A stretch of 64,000 nt of DNA from Syngnathus acus (GCF_901709675.1 NC_051089.1:8737476-8801475), one strand, 5' to 3'; counted from the first letter of the stretch, positions 1-13,285 are shown. Numbers and translations are program-made. The notes: generated by a model not told the origin, from the sequence alone.

Positions 1-3000
1 ATCACCAAGACAGCTTGGAAAAAGTTTGATTCCAGAGGGGCCCTATTTTGTGACAAAGAGGTTATTCTAGTGTTAAGAACAAAGATATTCTCATGTTGAA
101 GTCAAGCTATAATATTCTTGATGAGAAGCACAGAAATGAGGAGACGTGGAAGAAGAAAAAGAGGTGGAGCAGGAGGTGGAGAGATGCTTTAAGCTGATTT
201 ATATCAAACGGTAATAAACCGAGCAACCCCCCCACCCCACCCTACCCTGTGCCTGTTTAATATGCGAAAATGCAGAGCAGCCCCTGTCCTGACAGCCCCC
301 CATTAATAAAGGCATGGCTGGAAGCGCAAGTAGCCATAGCTCATCTATATGAAAATACATGATGATGGTTTTACACAGAGTCATCTTTTAGGATGAAGTT
401 CATGTGCCGGCGAAGGGATAATGCTGAGAAGCAACCACAGTCATAATTCTACATGTGTACTTCATTTCCTCTTGAGACTCTTCCTAAGCTGCACTGCAGC
501 TAAATCGAATCACAGTGTGACTTGTGTGAGTGAGATGAGATTCTCTCAGATGGCTGAACATCAGTTTCCAAGTGGCCAAGATGGTGCCGGACCATATGGT
601 GTAGTGCCATTTAACCCTTCTAACTGATGAAACTCTTCTCTTTATACCCCGACAATGGATGCCTTTGTTAGAAAGTGTTCCGCCCTCAATGGCCCAAACA
701 GTTATGCAATCAGTCAAATGGATGTCATTTTTCTTTTTTATGGAAAATTCTTTGTGTACAGAAAGCTCATTTTGAGGGTTGCCTGTCAAAAGGTATGTGA
801 ATTTTGTCCGATTTGGTCCTGCAGGTAAAATCAAAATAAGAAAGAGGAATTAAAAAAGTAATAAAAAAAAAAAATAGGGGAAGAGGCAGACGACCCGGTA
901 TGTCCAACCCTGGAGCCTTTGGTAATAACCACTCTTCGTCCATGTATTTTACATGCACAATCCTCACAGGGCACAAAGAATAGGAATCTTACACTATTTA
1001 AATACAGGATTTGGGACATCAAAGCCAGGCTGATATTGGAATAACAGAAATAATTAGGGATATGGAAGTTGCAGAAATAGCCACATTTCCATAAGACGAT
1101 AATTAGTCCCAGGGCTAGCTGGGTCAGAAGGAAGCCTGTTTGTTGAGGCTTTGTATTAGCAGGAGGCCTGCCTACAGCTGCCGTTCCAATTAATTAAAAA
1201 GGAGTCGGCAATATTACAGCTGAAAACACTGATTGAGAATCAGGTTTAATTTCATTTCGTTGCATGTATACTGAAATTGAGGAAAGAAAAAGCTGTTTTC
1301 TATTAAAGAGAGAGATCAAAGCGGAAAAGCAACACTGCCTTCCGTTACCGGTAAGTAGGTTAACACACTCTCGTAATCTGTGTTTTTTTTTTATTATTTT
1401 GTGTTTACAGAAAACATGACATGCAGTCAAATTTAGAGCAACATTTTTCGAGATCACAGAACTTTAGACAATGATGCTTAGTGACTACAAAGAAGATTTG
1501 ATAAGTGTGTGAATGACTGGTAAGATTCCGCAAAACGAAACCTCATGAAGCTTCATCTTGAATCAGAGGCCGCAGATCTGTTGCTAAACTTGTCGGTGCA
1601 TCATTTCCTTTGTCTTGTTCCATTTCCACTCATGACGGGAGGAGAGGGCGGGAGTAAAATCATTTCATTTTCTCCCGCTGAGAGTGATGTTAAAGAGGGG
1701 CCAGAGAGTCTGTCTCCTTATCTAATAACACTGCCACAAGCTTGCCAACATCCAGGCAATGAGCAAGGAGTGAGTCGCGCATCCATTTGCAATCCGAGCT
1801 TGGCTGTGCGAGACAATTCCACACCGTTACTGCAAGAGTGATGACGTTAGCGACACATTTTCTTCCGCGTCAAACAAAGGAGAGAATATCTGATAGGTTC
1901 GGGGTCTACAGTGGAACGATCAGCTCCATGTTGCTAGTTGACATCCAAGTTGTTCTGCTTTAAACACTTTTCCGCACAAAAATGAATCATCTGACGGTAT
2001 TTTAACATTCCAGTGTCATACATGTAAAACGGAAACTAATTCACGACAAAATATTAAAGAATTAAATCTAAAAATTGATGACTTTTTGGCAGTGACTGAA
2101 GTGATGCGTCACAAAATATGCTTATGTTTTCTGAGTCTGTGCAAAGAGTGATGCATATTTTTTAAGACGTTATAAAACAAACATAATTGTCTAAGTCATA
2201 TTTCAATAGTTTGGGAAAACAAGACAAAACTCAATATCTTGAACTCACTTTGGTAGTTTTTATTGGGTCTTTTTCATTTTGTTTAATTAGTCGATATTTT
2301 GGTTTATATTTCCAATACAAATACGTTTTAAAAATTGTAAAAAAAAAAATGTTCCAAAAATGTTTTTTCTTGTTTTTGAAATATGAAGTAGGCAATTGTG
2401 CTATGTGGCTGGTGGAAGGCAATCCCAGTCAAGCATGATAAGGCCAAAGACGAGTTGCCCATTTACCGTGTTACAGCTAAACTTGTTTTGTCCTATGTCA
2501 CTATCATGAACAAAAAAAAAGAGTTACAAAAGATTTTATTTTAAGCCCACATTGGCCATCCAGAGGTTCCACTGTAATTACATAAACGTGTATGGTGTTA
2601 ATCAAAAGGCCATGCTCTTCTCACACAGTAGCCATCATAAAAAGCTAATTCACATCATAAAATATCTTTCTGAAAATGTCTTCCTGCTTTAAATTAACTC
2701 AGAAATGAAACTGTTTAGACATCTCACAGACTTTAGCAGGCAAAAGCCTAATACTGTGTGGTCTACAAATTCTCCTGGTGACCTCAGCAGCTGGTGAGAC
2801 AGTGTCCCCTGGTGTCTATAATGTTTCATCTATACTGGACCTCCAGCATCACTAAGCAGAGCTCACTCCTTAAGATTCCTCTCATCTATAGGCAGGTGGC
2901 TGCCTGTCAACACTTTTTACTGGGGCTCCTGTCACAATGTTTTACACTACTGTTGAATGGCGCCTGTGTCTTCAAGCCAAACATCTTGGAGCAATTAGGA

Positions 3001-6000
3001 TCTTGAGGGGGATTGGACTAGAATGTTTTTTTTTGTTTTGTTTTTTTGCCAGAAAGGGAGCAATTTATTTAATGGGGTACTAAAAATCCATCTCAATTGT
3101 GGGCAACCAGAGTGCTCATTCTCTTATCTTAAAACTTGATTCATTATCCCGATTTATTTTTAAAGGTGATTTTAAACTACTCAAAGCAAGCAGCTTGATT
3201 GAAGAAAAATACATTTATGAGTCATGGAAGGTTTAAAACATAATCAAAGCGTTCAAGTGAAATGCGGCCATCTTGTCACAGGGCCCCACCTGTTGGCCAG
3301 CAAAAGTCCACAAAGAGCTTTCTAGTCCTCTGTGGGTTGAGGAGCAGGCTTGGACACAACGCAAACTGCTGATGAAGCAGAATCTTTGTTGCGAGGTGTG
3401 TGCACGTGACATCAAATCATCCCCTAGGGCAGTGCAGGATCTAGGAGCGGCTCAGTGGCTTTTTGTGCGCACAGCCACAGCACCCTGCACACGCGTCCTG
3501 GATCATCCTGCCATGTCACCTCCTATTGTCCAAAGGTCTGGACACCCTACCATGACATTCTTTCACCATGAGATCGTTTGGGAGAAACATTCTCCACTTT
3601 CCATGGTTAGGCTTGAATGAACTGCAAAGTGCATTCAAATGAGACACTTCAAATGCAGTATAGTAGAGCTTAACTTTCAATGTCGAATGGCCCAAAACCA
3701 CAATTTCCTGGAAAAATATGACTCAAAAGTCAAAGAAATTTGAAACTGGATCAGTGTCTAAAGCATTAACTTTGCATGTTTTTACAATTTATTTTAATAA
3801 CTCAAGTAGTAAAAATTGAGCATAATTTGTGAGGGGAGGAGAAGAGCAGTGGGGATGTATTTTGGTCATCAGTTGAAATTATCTGTTATGGAGGATTTTC
3901 CATACATTTGAAGTACTCTGCATGTTTTTTTTTTTTATTCTACCAAAATGGCCGCCACTTGTCACGTTGTGTTCTATGGGGGAACAAATTAAAACTAAAA
4001 CAATCAAAATCAAGAGTAAATCAGGGTCACTTTGGAGTTTTCTCAGGTAATACTGTAGTAAGATGAAAGAGGCAATTGCATCTAAAACAACTCACACCGA
4101 TTTCAGAACATTTTAAAACATCGTGCTGGTGAGCAGTTGCATCCATTCCACCTAAAAACTATTTGTGAGGACATTTGTCGTATAGGTGCCACTATTAACT
4201 GCTCAAGTCAAAGCATTTGGTTGGCAGTTGACAATTTACGAGCAGACATTTGCCCATTCTGATGATCTCACACGTACGCTTTCGGCAGATTCTCGAGGTG
4301 ATGAATCATAGCGAGCTCCATCACGGGGTGCTTTTTGTGCTCAATCAGACTAAACGCTGAGGGGCCTTCTGTAGTTTCATTCCGTAGTAAATCCATAGTG
4401 GCTCTAAAGAATAGAATACCTGTTAATCTTAGAAAAGCATTTTATCAACCAGAGACTGACGCTTGCCACCAACCTCCACTCTGGCAGTCCTTCCCTTGTC
4501 ATTTTCGACAAGCTCACAATTGAGGCGATGAAGTCTTCAAAACTGGCTGTACAATTTTGGAATTGGACACACGTTTTAATGAATATTGTGCTACAAATAC
4601 CCTCACTGTGCACAATGTGAGTGTGAATGAATAAATTCTATGTGGCCATTGTGAATGCTATGAAGAAGCCTAAAATTTAGATGACAAACCAAAGCACCCA
4701 AATTCATCGTCCCACTTAATAATTGCCCGACCTTATAAGGAGAAGCACAAACCACTAATGAACAAGTGCACTCAAAGTGTAGATCTGTGCCAAGACTTAA
4801 ACATTTGTCACCTGCTAAATCAATAACAACGTGAATGGCTATGATGTAGGATCTTAATAGACAAAAGCGGGAAAATATTTCATCCAGATACACATCAAAT
4901 ATATTTTATTACTTGATCAATATAAGATATTTCATTAAAAAATACGACTTGCACCACAATGCTAATGAACTTATGAACAGACAATCCCAAATAATGAAAA
5001 CGAAACCTCTTTGATTTACGATATTGGCGAAACATGCATTTTGATTCATTTTTAAGCATTAAACCAATTAAAAGATAACATTACACGACCGTATCTAGTT
5101 TATTCACTTTTAGATTATCATTTTTGTCACCCAATTATATATTGGTCAAATGTGACATTAACTTGCAGAATTATGTAAACCTTGAAGCCTATAAAATATT
5201 AAAATATGAATATTATAAAATTGAACTTAGAATGTGGTGGTGACTATGTTGAATTTCTTTAGAACAGATTCACTGTTTGGTTATATGTTTTTGTTGTCAC
5301 CATCGCTAATAAAAAAAAAAGCATCACCCTTGGATATTATAATAATCTGGAGTCAGTGCCCCTCTATCCCTACATCAGTATGCGGTGCGTTAATGCATAA
5401 TGTAGTCACGTCATACTCGCAATCACTCAGGAGAAAGTGACATTTGACTTACAACAATGTCAATAAAGGCTGACAGCTAAGAGTATAAGTGAATGCTGGT
5501 CAGTAAAGATATCAATCACAATCAGTTTCCGTGTCAGACAGAAGTCTGTCCTCGTTTGTCATCTCTTGAGCTGTAGAAGCCCCCCACACACACATGTGAA
5601 CCTCATCCTGAAATATGTGATGAACAGGTGTGCATCAGTCAACAGGAGCAAAATCAAGAGCCGTTTCAATCTTGACAAAGCTCCAAATTGCAATAAGAAT
5701 CACTCTTTCATGGGGATTATCACGGGATACCGTGTTCCAACTCGTTGAGCCACATGGGAATAGTTTGGAGTTAATTGCAGAGCATCTTTATTTATTTATT
5801 TGAACCGAATGAACAGTGTGACAATCATACCAGATTGGGATTTGTTGTTGCCGTTGGTTTCACTTTCCTCCTCTCATTTTCTCTCCCCTGGAGGACAGAT
5901 TGAGAGAGTCCCGTTGTTTTATTTTAATTGGGGCGGTGATGTAATTGGCCTACTCCATGCTGCTGTCTTCAATTAAGATAGAGACACGCGTCTGAGTGTG

Positions 6001-7100
6001 TGTGTGGGGGGGGGCACGTACATTGTGTGTGAGCGTGCAAGTGTAGCTGTGCATGGACCATTAAGATGCTTTGGAAAATAGAAAAAAAGGCAATAACTAA
6101 CTATGGTAAGAGGTGTATGTGGAAATTTGCTCCACTTGTAAAGCCACACTGGAGCAGAGAGCAAGTGGCATTGTGTTGAACCTTTTGCAGCTGACCTTCA
6201 GCATGTTCCGGTTCTGCACACATGCGGCATGCCTTTTTATCTATGTGAGCAGTGTTTAGTGCCTTTTTTACACTCATTATAGTTACAATGTGCAAACAGT
6301 ATTGTACGCCAGTGCTTTTGCACGGGCCATTTATTTAACCACGTGTCACACACCATAAATACAAAAAGATTAGATAGAGGGGGGGAAAATGAATGCTGAT
6401 TTCTTTTTAAGTTGTCAAAATTGCAGCTTAAACCGTGCTCCTTTGTAGAAACTCCTTAACTTTGTCATGCCTGCTTACATGTTTAGGTTTATAGTTTTTG
6501 GTTCAGATTCTGGAAAGCGCTGAGCTTCTGCAAGCGCTGTACTGTCGCTATTACAAATGTGACAAAAATGCGTTATTTAAATGACGTTTAATTCAAATAA
6601 TTTATTCACTCAGTTACATACCTGGGTAAACAAATAATAAAGTCACCAAAATTCTATAAATGGAGAGTATTCTTAAGTAAGAGAGCTCATGCTTTTCCCA
6701 TATTAAAGGGAAAATGAATTAGCTACAAACAGTTTCCGTAAAGTGCTGGCAAAGTATCTCTGCAGATTAAAACTGAGAATGTGGTCGTGGGTTTGAGCTC
6801 CCGACTTCAGAAGAAGCAGCAGCGGCGACGGCACTCTGCTTTAGCAATTCATGCTTTGGTGTAAAGTGCAGCTCCAAAAGAAACATCATTTATATTGAGC
6901 AACGTGACGCTTTCATTCATTGATATTGATCATTTTAACAGACTTTGACTGCACAACAGGAAAGGCAAAGAATCTCATTAGTGTAGGCACATACACAGAA
7001 GTGGTAATTAAAATAACATTTCTGCTTTCAGTGTTTATGTTCCAACAAGAGAATGAACAGGACTATGTATGGACAATGTTACACTGTTTTTCCTTTCTTA
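1..7100. other. AT-rich non-coding DNA, no gene recognised
   Basis: Open frames here are short (116 codons or fewer), overlap on both strands and match no family I know. The stretch holds ordinary A/T runs, a few short TTTA and CA runs, and one block near 1165-1265 that looks regulatory (listed separately). Intron or intergenic sequence cannot be distinguished. Small exons could be hidden, but nothing positive points to one. Confidence 0.6.
1165..1265. promoter_or_regulatory. Candidate conserved regulatory block
   Basis: Two CAGCTG E-box words (1175-1180 and 1217-1222) flank a CCAATTAATTA homeodomain-type site (from 1186), followed by an AT-rich stretch with few simple repeats. This arrangement resembles developmental enhancers of vertebrates, where E-box and paired TAAT sites sit close together. 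The call is an inference from motif content. Short motifs like these also arise by chance in AT-rich DNA, so the confidence is low. Confidence 0.2.
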
Positions 7101-7178
7101 ATGAAACACAAGATCAAACATAGTGGGAGGATGATGATGTAAATAAAGTTCAATTTGATTTCATAAAAAAAAAAAAAA
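6920..7178 (+). pseudogene. Possible retroposed transcript 3' end with poly(A)
   Basis: An AATAAA signal (7142-7147) lies about 17 bases before an uninterrupted run of 14 A (7165-7178), and the run stops abruptly into mixed sequence. This is the layout of a reverse-transcribed, reinserted mRNA or LINE 3' end. Upstream is an open frame of 67 codons (6920-7123) that I do not recognise. The 5' boundary and a flanking target-site duplication could not be fixed by eye. A simple A-rich tract beside a chance AATAAA is the alternative. Confidence 0.3.
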
Positions 7179-7285
7179 ACTGGTGCGAGTGATGGTGAAC
7201 ACATTCCTGATACAGTTTGCCTATAGATGGTGCTCGCTCTAAGCTTGTGTACTATTTTAAGTTTACTCTAGTTGGAAAAGAAGGA

Positions 7286-7312
7286 GGGGGGTGTGGGGGG
7301 CGGGCCCTTGGG
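7286..7312 (+). other. G-quadruplex motif
   Basis: Four G runs of lengths 6, 6, 3 and 3, separated by loops of 3, 1 and 5 bases, meet the usual G3+N1-7 pattern for an intramolecular G-quadruplex on the plus strand. It stands out in AT-rich surroundings. No promoter or gene is seen nearby to give it a role. Confidence 0.6.
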
Positions 7313-7499
7313 AGCTTATTGTAAACAAGTGAATATGATGCATTGAATAAAATCCCACTTTTTGTTTTATAAAAAATGATGCTCCTTTCATCTGAGGAAA
7401 ACAAGTAGATAAAGCAGCACCTACACACACTCCTACAACGCCTGCGTTAATTACCACATTCATTTACAATGTTTAATCTGCATGCAAACTGAAAATACA

Positions 7500-7553
7500 A
7501 CAAACAAACAAAAGGCAGAGCAGAAATTTCCTGTTGCTTTGTTTGTTTGTTTG
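7500..7553. repeat. Inverted CAAA/TTTG microsatellite pair
   Basis: A run of CAAA units (7500-7512) faces a run of TTTG units (7538-7553) across about 25 bases, so the two arms can pair over about 13 bases. It looks like two simple repeats in opposite orientation, or a decayed hairpin. It removes stop codons on both strands and so explains the overlapping open frames seen here. Confidence 0.6.
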
Positions 7554-8016
7554 GTGCTGCATTTTGTCGTGAATACTTTTGTACTCCGTATAGAATGTCC
7601 CGGTTTTGCTTTCCTTATCTGTACTACAGAAGATACAGAAGATATCGCTGGCTTAATTATCTGGGTTACATAAAATAATGTATTCATATAACCGGGTTAC
7701 ATTTTGAACATATCTTTGTAAAAGTATTAGAAAATGACTTTTTGTGTTTGTTATCTTACATTTTAGGTCAAGTAATATTCATGCCCAACAACTGATCAAA
7801 CATTTAAAACTGTGTCCTGGTCAGTGGTCCTTAAGAGACTTTCGGAAAATATAACTCTAAATAATTCCTCTTCTTTAAGTTTGGACTAAAATGCAGCAAC
7901 AATGGCAAGTGTTCTTACTACTACACATGGAAACATGATGCCTGATCTCTGCACCCAGCCCCGCAAAGAAAAAAATAGCTGATGATTCACAAATACTGGC
8001 AACAAAGCAAAAAGAA

Positions 8017-8031
8017 TAAATAAATAAATAA
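8017..8031. repeat. (AAAT)n microsatellite
   Basis: A short run of AAAT units continues into other AT-rich sequence. It is an ordinary simple repeat. Confidence 0.7.
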
Positions 8032-8850
8032 TTATAAAGTCTCTCCTATCAAAGCACAACTCGACACCTTGTAGATGTTATCGATCGGTCTGCGGTCAGC
8101 GGGGTAGTACGAGGTAAAGCGGTGCCTGACCCTCGCTGAAATTATTCATTGCCATGTAAATGTTTTTGCAAGCATGTTTTTGTGTTTGAAGCGATGCCTC
8201 CTCAACCTGGCATGCCACTTGCTTTGCTTCTGGGATCAGGAAAGTGAAATCAGAAACGGGCATTTGGAAGCCGATTGGATGAACGGGCACTGATGTTGAA
8301 GTAGGTTAGAAAGAGTGGAAACATCTCTTCTAGGAGGAAAAGCCTTCGGTGTTACTTTTTGATCTTTACTTCGTCTAGCGCTGGAAAAAAAAAACTGCTA
8401 CTATGGCAGCTATTGTTTGCAAGCTTACACTTTAGTGCCGATTCCTCAAAAATCTGAGTGGTTGGCTCATTTTTCATATGCTTGAAGAAATTTCCAGCAT
8501 CACATTCATTATTTGGAGAAGTGGTAGTCTACTAAATTTACTTGTGGGATTTCTGTAACAAGTAAATGACATTATTTCTAAGTTGCATATAAAAGAATAT
8601 TACTTAAATTATTTCAATCAACACATCTTAACTGACATCTTCAAAATTCGAGATGCTTATTTTTCACGTGGCACAGTAAAGACACGATAGCGCTGAACAA
8701 TGAAATTCTTACTTTGCTAGTCTTCTGCTTATACAAAAAACTAATTTCAAATCATTAAATAGATAAAATACAGAAGGAAAATTCCAATCTAAAAAAGGGG
8801 TGTATCATTTCAAAATATGTATATAGTGTGCATATCAAGTCATTCTAATG

Positions 8851-8879
8851 ATAAACGTATGCAATATACATACGTTTAT
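8851..8879. repeat. Perfect 11-bp-arm hairpin
   Basis: ATAAACGTATG (8851-8861) and its exact reverse complement (8869-8879) enclose a 7-base loop. The surroundings are AT-rich with no coding or RNA-gene signature, and no downstream U-run or snRNA/miRNA layout is evident. It may be a chance palindrome or the core of a decayed inverted-repeat element. Confidence 0.7.
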
Positions 8880-11800
8880 TTCATTATATTCGAATACATA
8901 TTTTCTATTGGTACATTACCTCTGTTTACTCATCATAAATATAACATTCACAACATTGAACCCTAACATACAAGTGGAAAGTAGTAATATGACACAAAAG
9001 ATCCAAAAGATTTTCTTTTTTTTACAAAAACATGAAGTCACAAGCACTTATTCTGTCAGAAGGACACCCAACAGTCATTAAAATGTGCAACATGTTATAT
9101 TTACCAGAAAGTTGACAAGGGCATGGACACACAGGTTCACTGTCCGCAATTTTAATCTTTGATCATAGTACCAGTTGACATATGAAAAGACCGCCTACAC
9201 ATCTGGAAGGAAGTCCCCCTTTTACGCTGCTTCAGAAACAGGAAAGGCCAAAGGAACAACAGAGGAGAGCCCACACACAAATGACACAACATGTCAATCA
9301 ATAAGCTACTAACTTGACATTTCCGTAAAAACATGACAGTTGGTTTCAGAACAACCACAAAGTTCTTTTTTTGTACCAAAAAAATGTTTATCGGCCATCA
9401 CATAATGGAAGTCAAACCAAAGGGTCACCAGTTCAAAGCTCTTGAAGTTGACAAGGTTGTGAAATGATAAAACAGGCTGCAGGCACATCTACGTCCCATT
9501 AGAAATTCATTCAACTGCATGTTAAAATTAAAATTACACATTTATGTTTAGACTGTGATTAATGCTCTAGAAGAGATACCAAGTCAAAAAATATTCTGCA
9601 GCATACTTTTATTACACTGACAAATATGTTTCTTCATTTCTGGTCAAGAGTTTTTACTTATCGGGAAATATTCGGGCCTCACTGAAAAGACAAGTCTTAA
9701 CAACAACAGCTATGAAAATAAAGTTGAAATGTTATAGTTCATAGTTGTTTCAGTAGTTTTCTTCTAAATACATAAACATAAATAAGTAGCATAAGATGCC
9801 GGAATGTAACAAAACTGAGAAAAAATTAGCACTGACTTTTGCTGCTTTTTGTCCACCATAAAAGTTGTCCAAACATTTGGGGGCGGAGCTAAAAATGAGC
9901 CGCAATTGGGCTCTCTGGCATTCTCTTATAATTTTAGGTCATTATATTCCTTGGTAGTACAATTTAACATATAGAAGAATTCATGGTGTGATCAACTTTG
10001 TATTCGTGTAACATGTCAGCCAAATTAGTTGTAATCATGATAGCATAGCACAAGTCAAATTTTGACTTTGTTTCATGAGCAATTCCACCTCGACAAAACA
10101 TATTTCAAATACAAAAACACACAAGGTAGCACATAAGGTGTAATGTGCACTCCTAGTAAAAACCTTAAAAGTATTTGTTATATTCTGTAGCATTTGAGCA
10201 TTCGCAAAAACTTTCTGCTTGACGCGGAGGTGTGCATACTTCTACCTCTGGTGTCTTTTATAACCTCTTCATTAGACTAGAAGTGAGAGGAAGTGTGTTC
10301 CCATCAGTGTGCACGTTGGCATACACTCACAGGGGGTTCATTATCATAACTAACCTCCTCCTGGCTTCGTTTAGACAGCAAGGAGAGAATCTCTGACACA
10401 TCTGTCAGCTGCACTGAATTTAACAGATATTGGAGATGACCTCAAGCCAATCTTCTTCACTCTGATTTTAGGGTAACGTTTCCTTTTGTAGTCACAAGGT
10501 AAAAAAAAGAAAAGAAACAATGTTCATCCTAATATGTACAGTTCTACCATCTTATTCAGCGGCACTTGAATAGCAATTAAATTAATTCTCTCTTTCTTTT
10601 CTGGTCAAAGCTTATGGGAACTTTTGTGTAAAGTGGAATTGAGGGAGGAGTGACACATCTAATCTTGCGCAGCTTTGTATCCAGCGGAAGACGCATGAAA
10701 TGAGAGGAAGAGGGATCTTTATCAGTGGGGAAATATCGCCCCTTCGTATTGCAACCAGAAAGAGTGCAGAGTGATTCCATTATAGAAGGAAGCGGGGGGG
10801 CCTTCAAAGAGGCTCGCACAGCCAGAGGACACCTTGGGAGGGAAGAGAGGACCATGCTGAGGAACAGGAGGGAACCTTGCTGAAGCAGCACTTTGTGCCA
10901 GGAGAGATCACAATCGCGAGTTTGTACAAATTACCTACCAAATAAAGGTCATTTCAAAATCACCCCAACACTTGTATGGGAGGGAAAATGAATTGGAGTT
11001 ATTGTAAAAGTCATGTTCATATTTGCCTAGACCTACTTGTAAGAGTAATGAGCAGATGTAGGAATATGAGGCTATTGAAAGAAGAATCTGGGCTTGGTGA
11101 AAGTTAAGTAAGAAGGTGTAGACACGTGCTGATTTTTTCAAATGTGATAGACCTGAGAATAAGTCAAAATGAACAGCTAGTACTTGTTTAGTGCTCTTAA
11201 AGTCTTTTCACACTGCACCTAGCACAGCACTCATTAACAAATCCATTCATTGTGTACTCTGACCGTAACTCTAATTTGTTTCAGTTCCGTTCTACATTGC
11301 CAAACACAAGCAAGAACTGTAGCAGCCCCAAACTGTAAAGAAGGTTCAATACTGAACTAAGGTGCTCCATCTCCATTACCTATCACTGTGGAGGCGTCCT
11401 AATGAGTGTGGCAGAACAGAGTTATGTACTTTTTTCAATAGCAGCTTTCTTTCATTAAAAAAAGAAACATGAATCCCTCCATTAAATAGTTCTGATTAAG
11501 TCATTTTACTCCGAGACATATTCACCCGTGGGTCCAGATCACGAGACTCTCCAGTCACCAAGCCAAACATGACTGCTGCCTGTTGTATCAAGATGACGCC
11601 AGTTGCGTTTATCAGAGCTGAACCAAGACTGCTTATGATCCTTTTGAATTCCTGTATGGTAAACCATTCATTGTAGAAAAATCTCATTTGACAGTTTGGA
11701 GAAAAATAAAGAATTTCAAGAAATATCCCACTTTAACAAGGACATCATGAAGTGAATACATCAGCAGCATTAGAGGTACTTTAATACTGACGCTTACAGA

Positions 11801-12701
11801 GTCACCAGACTGTGCTCATTGCTGAACAAGGATCAAAGTGAGGGCTGGGGGTCTATTGAAAGAAGTCTATAGGGGCTCTAAAGTTACTGAGGACTGGCAT
11901 TGTGGTTTAGTGATCTGGCCCAGCGGAAATGTAGGATTTTACAGCTAGAATGAGAGATACACCTGAAGATGGGAAACATTTTACAGTTTGTTACAGAGGA
12001 CGGTGATTGAAAGAAAAGAAAAAAAAGAAGTAGATTTGTTATCGTATACATATGTTTCAGTTACAAAACACACATTCGACAAGAAGCATAACTCTATTTT
12101 TGCTTTACTCCGGTAGCAGAAAGAAAACAGTAAATACGGTCCAATTATAGGCTTCTGTTCCTTAAGACGCTCTCAAGACAATACAAAAGGGTGAGAATGT
12201 GTCGTCTACTAATACATTGTTCAGGGTGAAAGATAAAAGTAAAATCAGGGAGCTTACATTACGACTCTAAAGTTTGCGGTAACTTCCTGAACCCCCCTGA
12301 AACCTTTAGTGGACATAAAAACATCTTTTCCAATAAGCCAGCAATTCTCTAGAAGATCTAAAAGCTTCTTAATGAGATATTTCTGCTTTCTGCGTGCCAA
12401 CTAAAGCCTTCAAGTGGTTGTAAATAAGGGTGATTTAGTCCCGGTGTCGGGTGGACTGCAGCCCTTATGCTTTATTCATGCTCGGGCATCTATAGGAAGC
12501 GAGCACAGCAACTGACCGGACAAGGATTTTATTTTCATATCCTGCAAAAGGTGCTGGATGGATTCTCCATCTCTGACCCATGTTATCAGGACACAACACA
12601 GAGCCAGCTCACATACTGTAAGTGGGTGCCAGTGGCTAAGACGGAAAAAGTTGAAAGCTTTACATTACGGTAGCTAGTATGCACTATAGCATAAGTAACT
12701 C

Positions 12702-12970
12702 TATATGGGCAAAAGTCTTAGGACACAACTTTTAATCAATTAATGAATCAATCAGGGGTTAGGCAGGAGAGACCACTCAATTATGTGTCTAACTTTGTGG
12801 CAACAGTTTGAGGAAGGCTCTTTTCCATTTTCCAGTACACAAAGCAAAGTTTATCGAACCGTTTCTTGGATGAGATTGATGTATAAGAAGTTTGTACTTG
12901 AGAGGACTGCCATTAATCCCATCAAATGCCTCTCAGGTCCAACCTCAGTGACCTATGACCTCAACGGGTT
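12702..12970 (+). mobile_element. Tc1-like transposon relic with partial transposase
   Basis: The left end (12702-12770) reads TATATGGGCAAAAGTCTTAG, resembling the terminal repeat of a Tc1/mariner-superfamily fish transposon. After a large deletion, sequence from about 12793 encodes remnants of the C-terminal part of a Tc1-type transposase: LWQQFEEG, then INPIKCL and GPTSV in one frame. These correspond to the family's LWQQFGEG, LNPIEHL and RPTSV segments. The usual D and E catalytic residues between them are lost or degraded, and the block is far shorter than the roughly 340-residue family norm. The copy is dead. The subfamily is not certain. Confidence 0.75.
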
Positions 12971-12989
12971 TTCTTCTAGATGTGTTTAG
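12783..12989 (+). pseudogene. Degenerate Tc1-type transposase fragment
   Basis: A 68-codon frame inside the Tc1 relic carries the recognisable C-terminal words LWQQFEEG, INPIKCL and GPTSV. In an intact transposase the first lies before the third catalytic acidic residue and the NPI segment just after the DxPAQSPDLNPIE region. Most of that region is missing here, so the aspartate/glutamate catalytic site cannot form. It has no N-terminal DNA-binding domain. It is a fossil with no expected activity. Confidence 0.7.
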
Positions 12990-13253
12990 ATTTTTATTGG
13001 ATTTTGGTATTTTCAGTTTTGGTCGTATTTGGGTCTGGTTGAGTTTTTGGTTCTTTCTTGCTGCAGTGTTGTCATGTGGCAGAGGGCCTGACTGCCTCCA
13101 AAAATGCATGGCTTAGATTCACAACTCAAACCAACAGGCCTCTTCAAGGGAGCAAAAAATATCAGGAAGTGTCTACTTGAGCCTCAGAAATGTATTTGGT
13201 GTTCATCAAAAGCACTTTAATCGTGACACCCATTTAACACGAAACTGAATGTA

Positions 13254-13285
13254 ACAAGGGTGTGTAGACTTTTTATATCCATTGG
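13254..13285 (-). mobile_element. Tc1-like terminal inverted repeat, second family
   Basis: Read on the minus strand from 13285, this gives a near copy of the fish Tc1-like end CAGTGGATATAAAAAGTC, followed by TACACACCC. It differs from the end at 12702, so a second element family abuts or interrupts the first relic. A related end occurs at 50675. The internal part of this copy (towards 13000) is not recognisable to me. Confidence 0.6.

Larger units (their letters stand above)
7179..12700. other. AT-rich non-coding DNA, no gene recognised
   Basis: No frame here resembles a known protein. The notable items are a G-quadruplex motif, a TTTG/CAAA inverted pair, an AAAT microsatellite near 8017-8031 and a hairpin near 8851-8879, all listed separately. 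The rest appears to be unique AT-rich sequence. Confidence 0.6.

Noticed and set aside
1206-1224. Shared 17-base word GGCAATATTACAGCTGA with about 43770
   Set aside because: A single 17-base match in 64 kb is only mildly unexpected and the flanks do not align, so it is not evidence for a repeat family.
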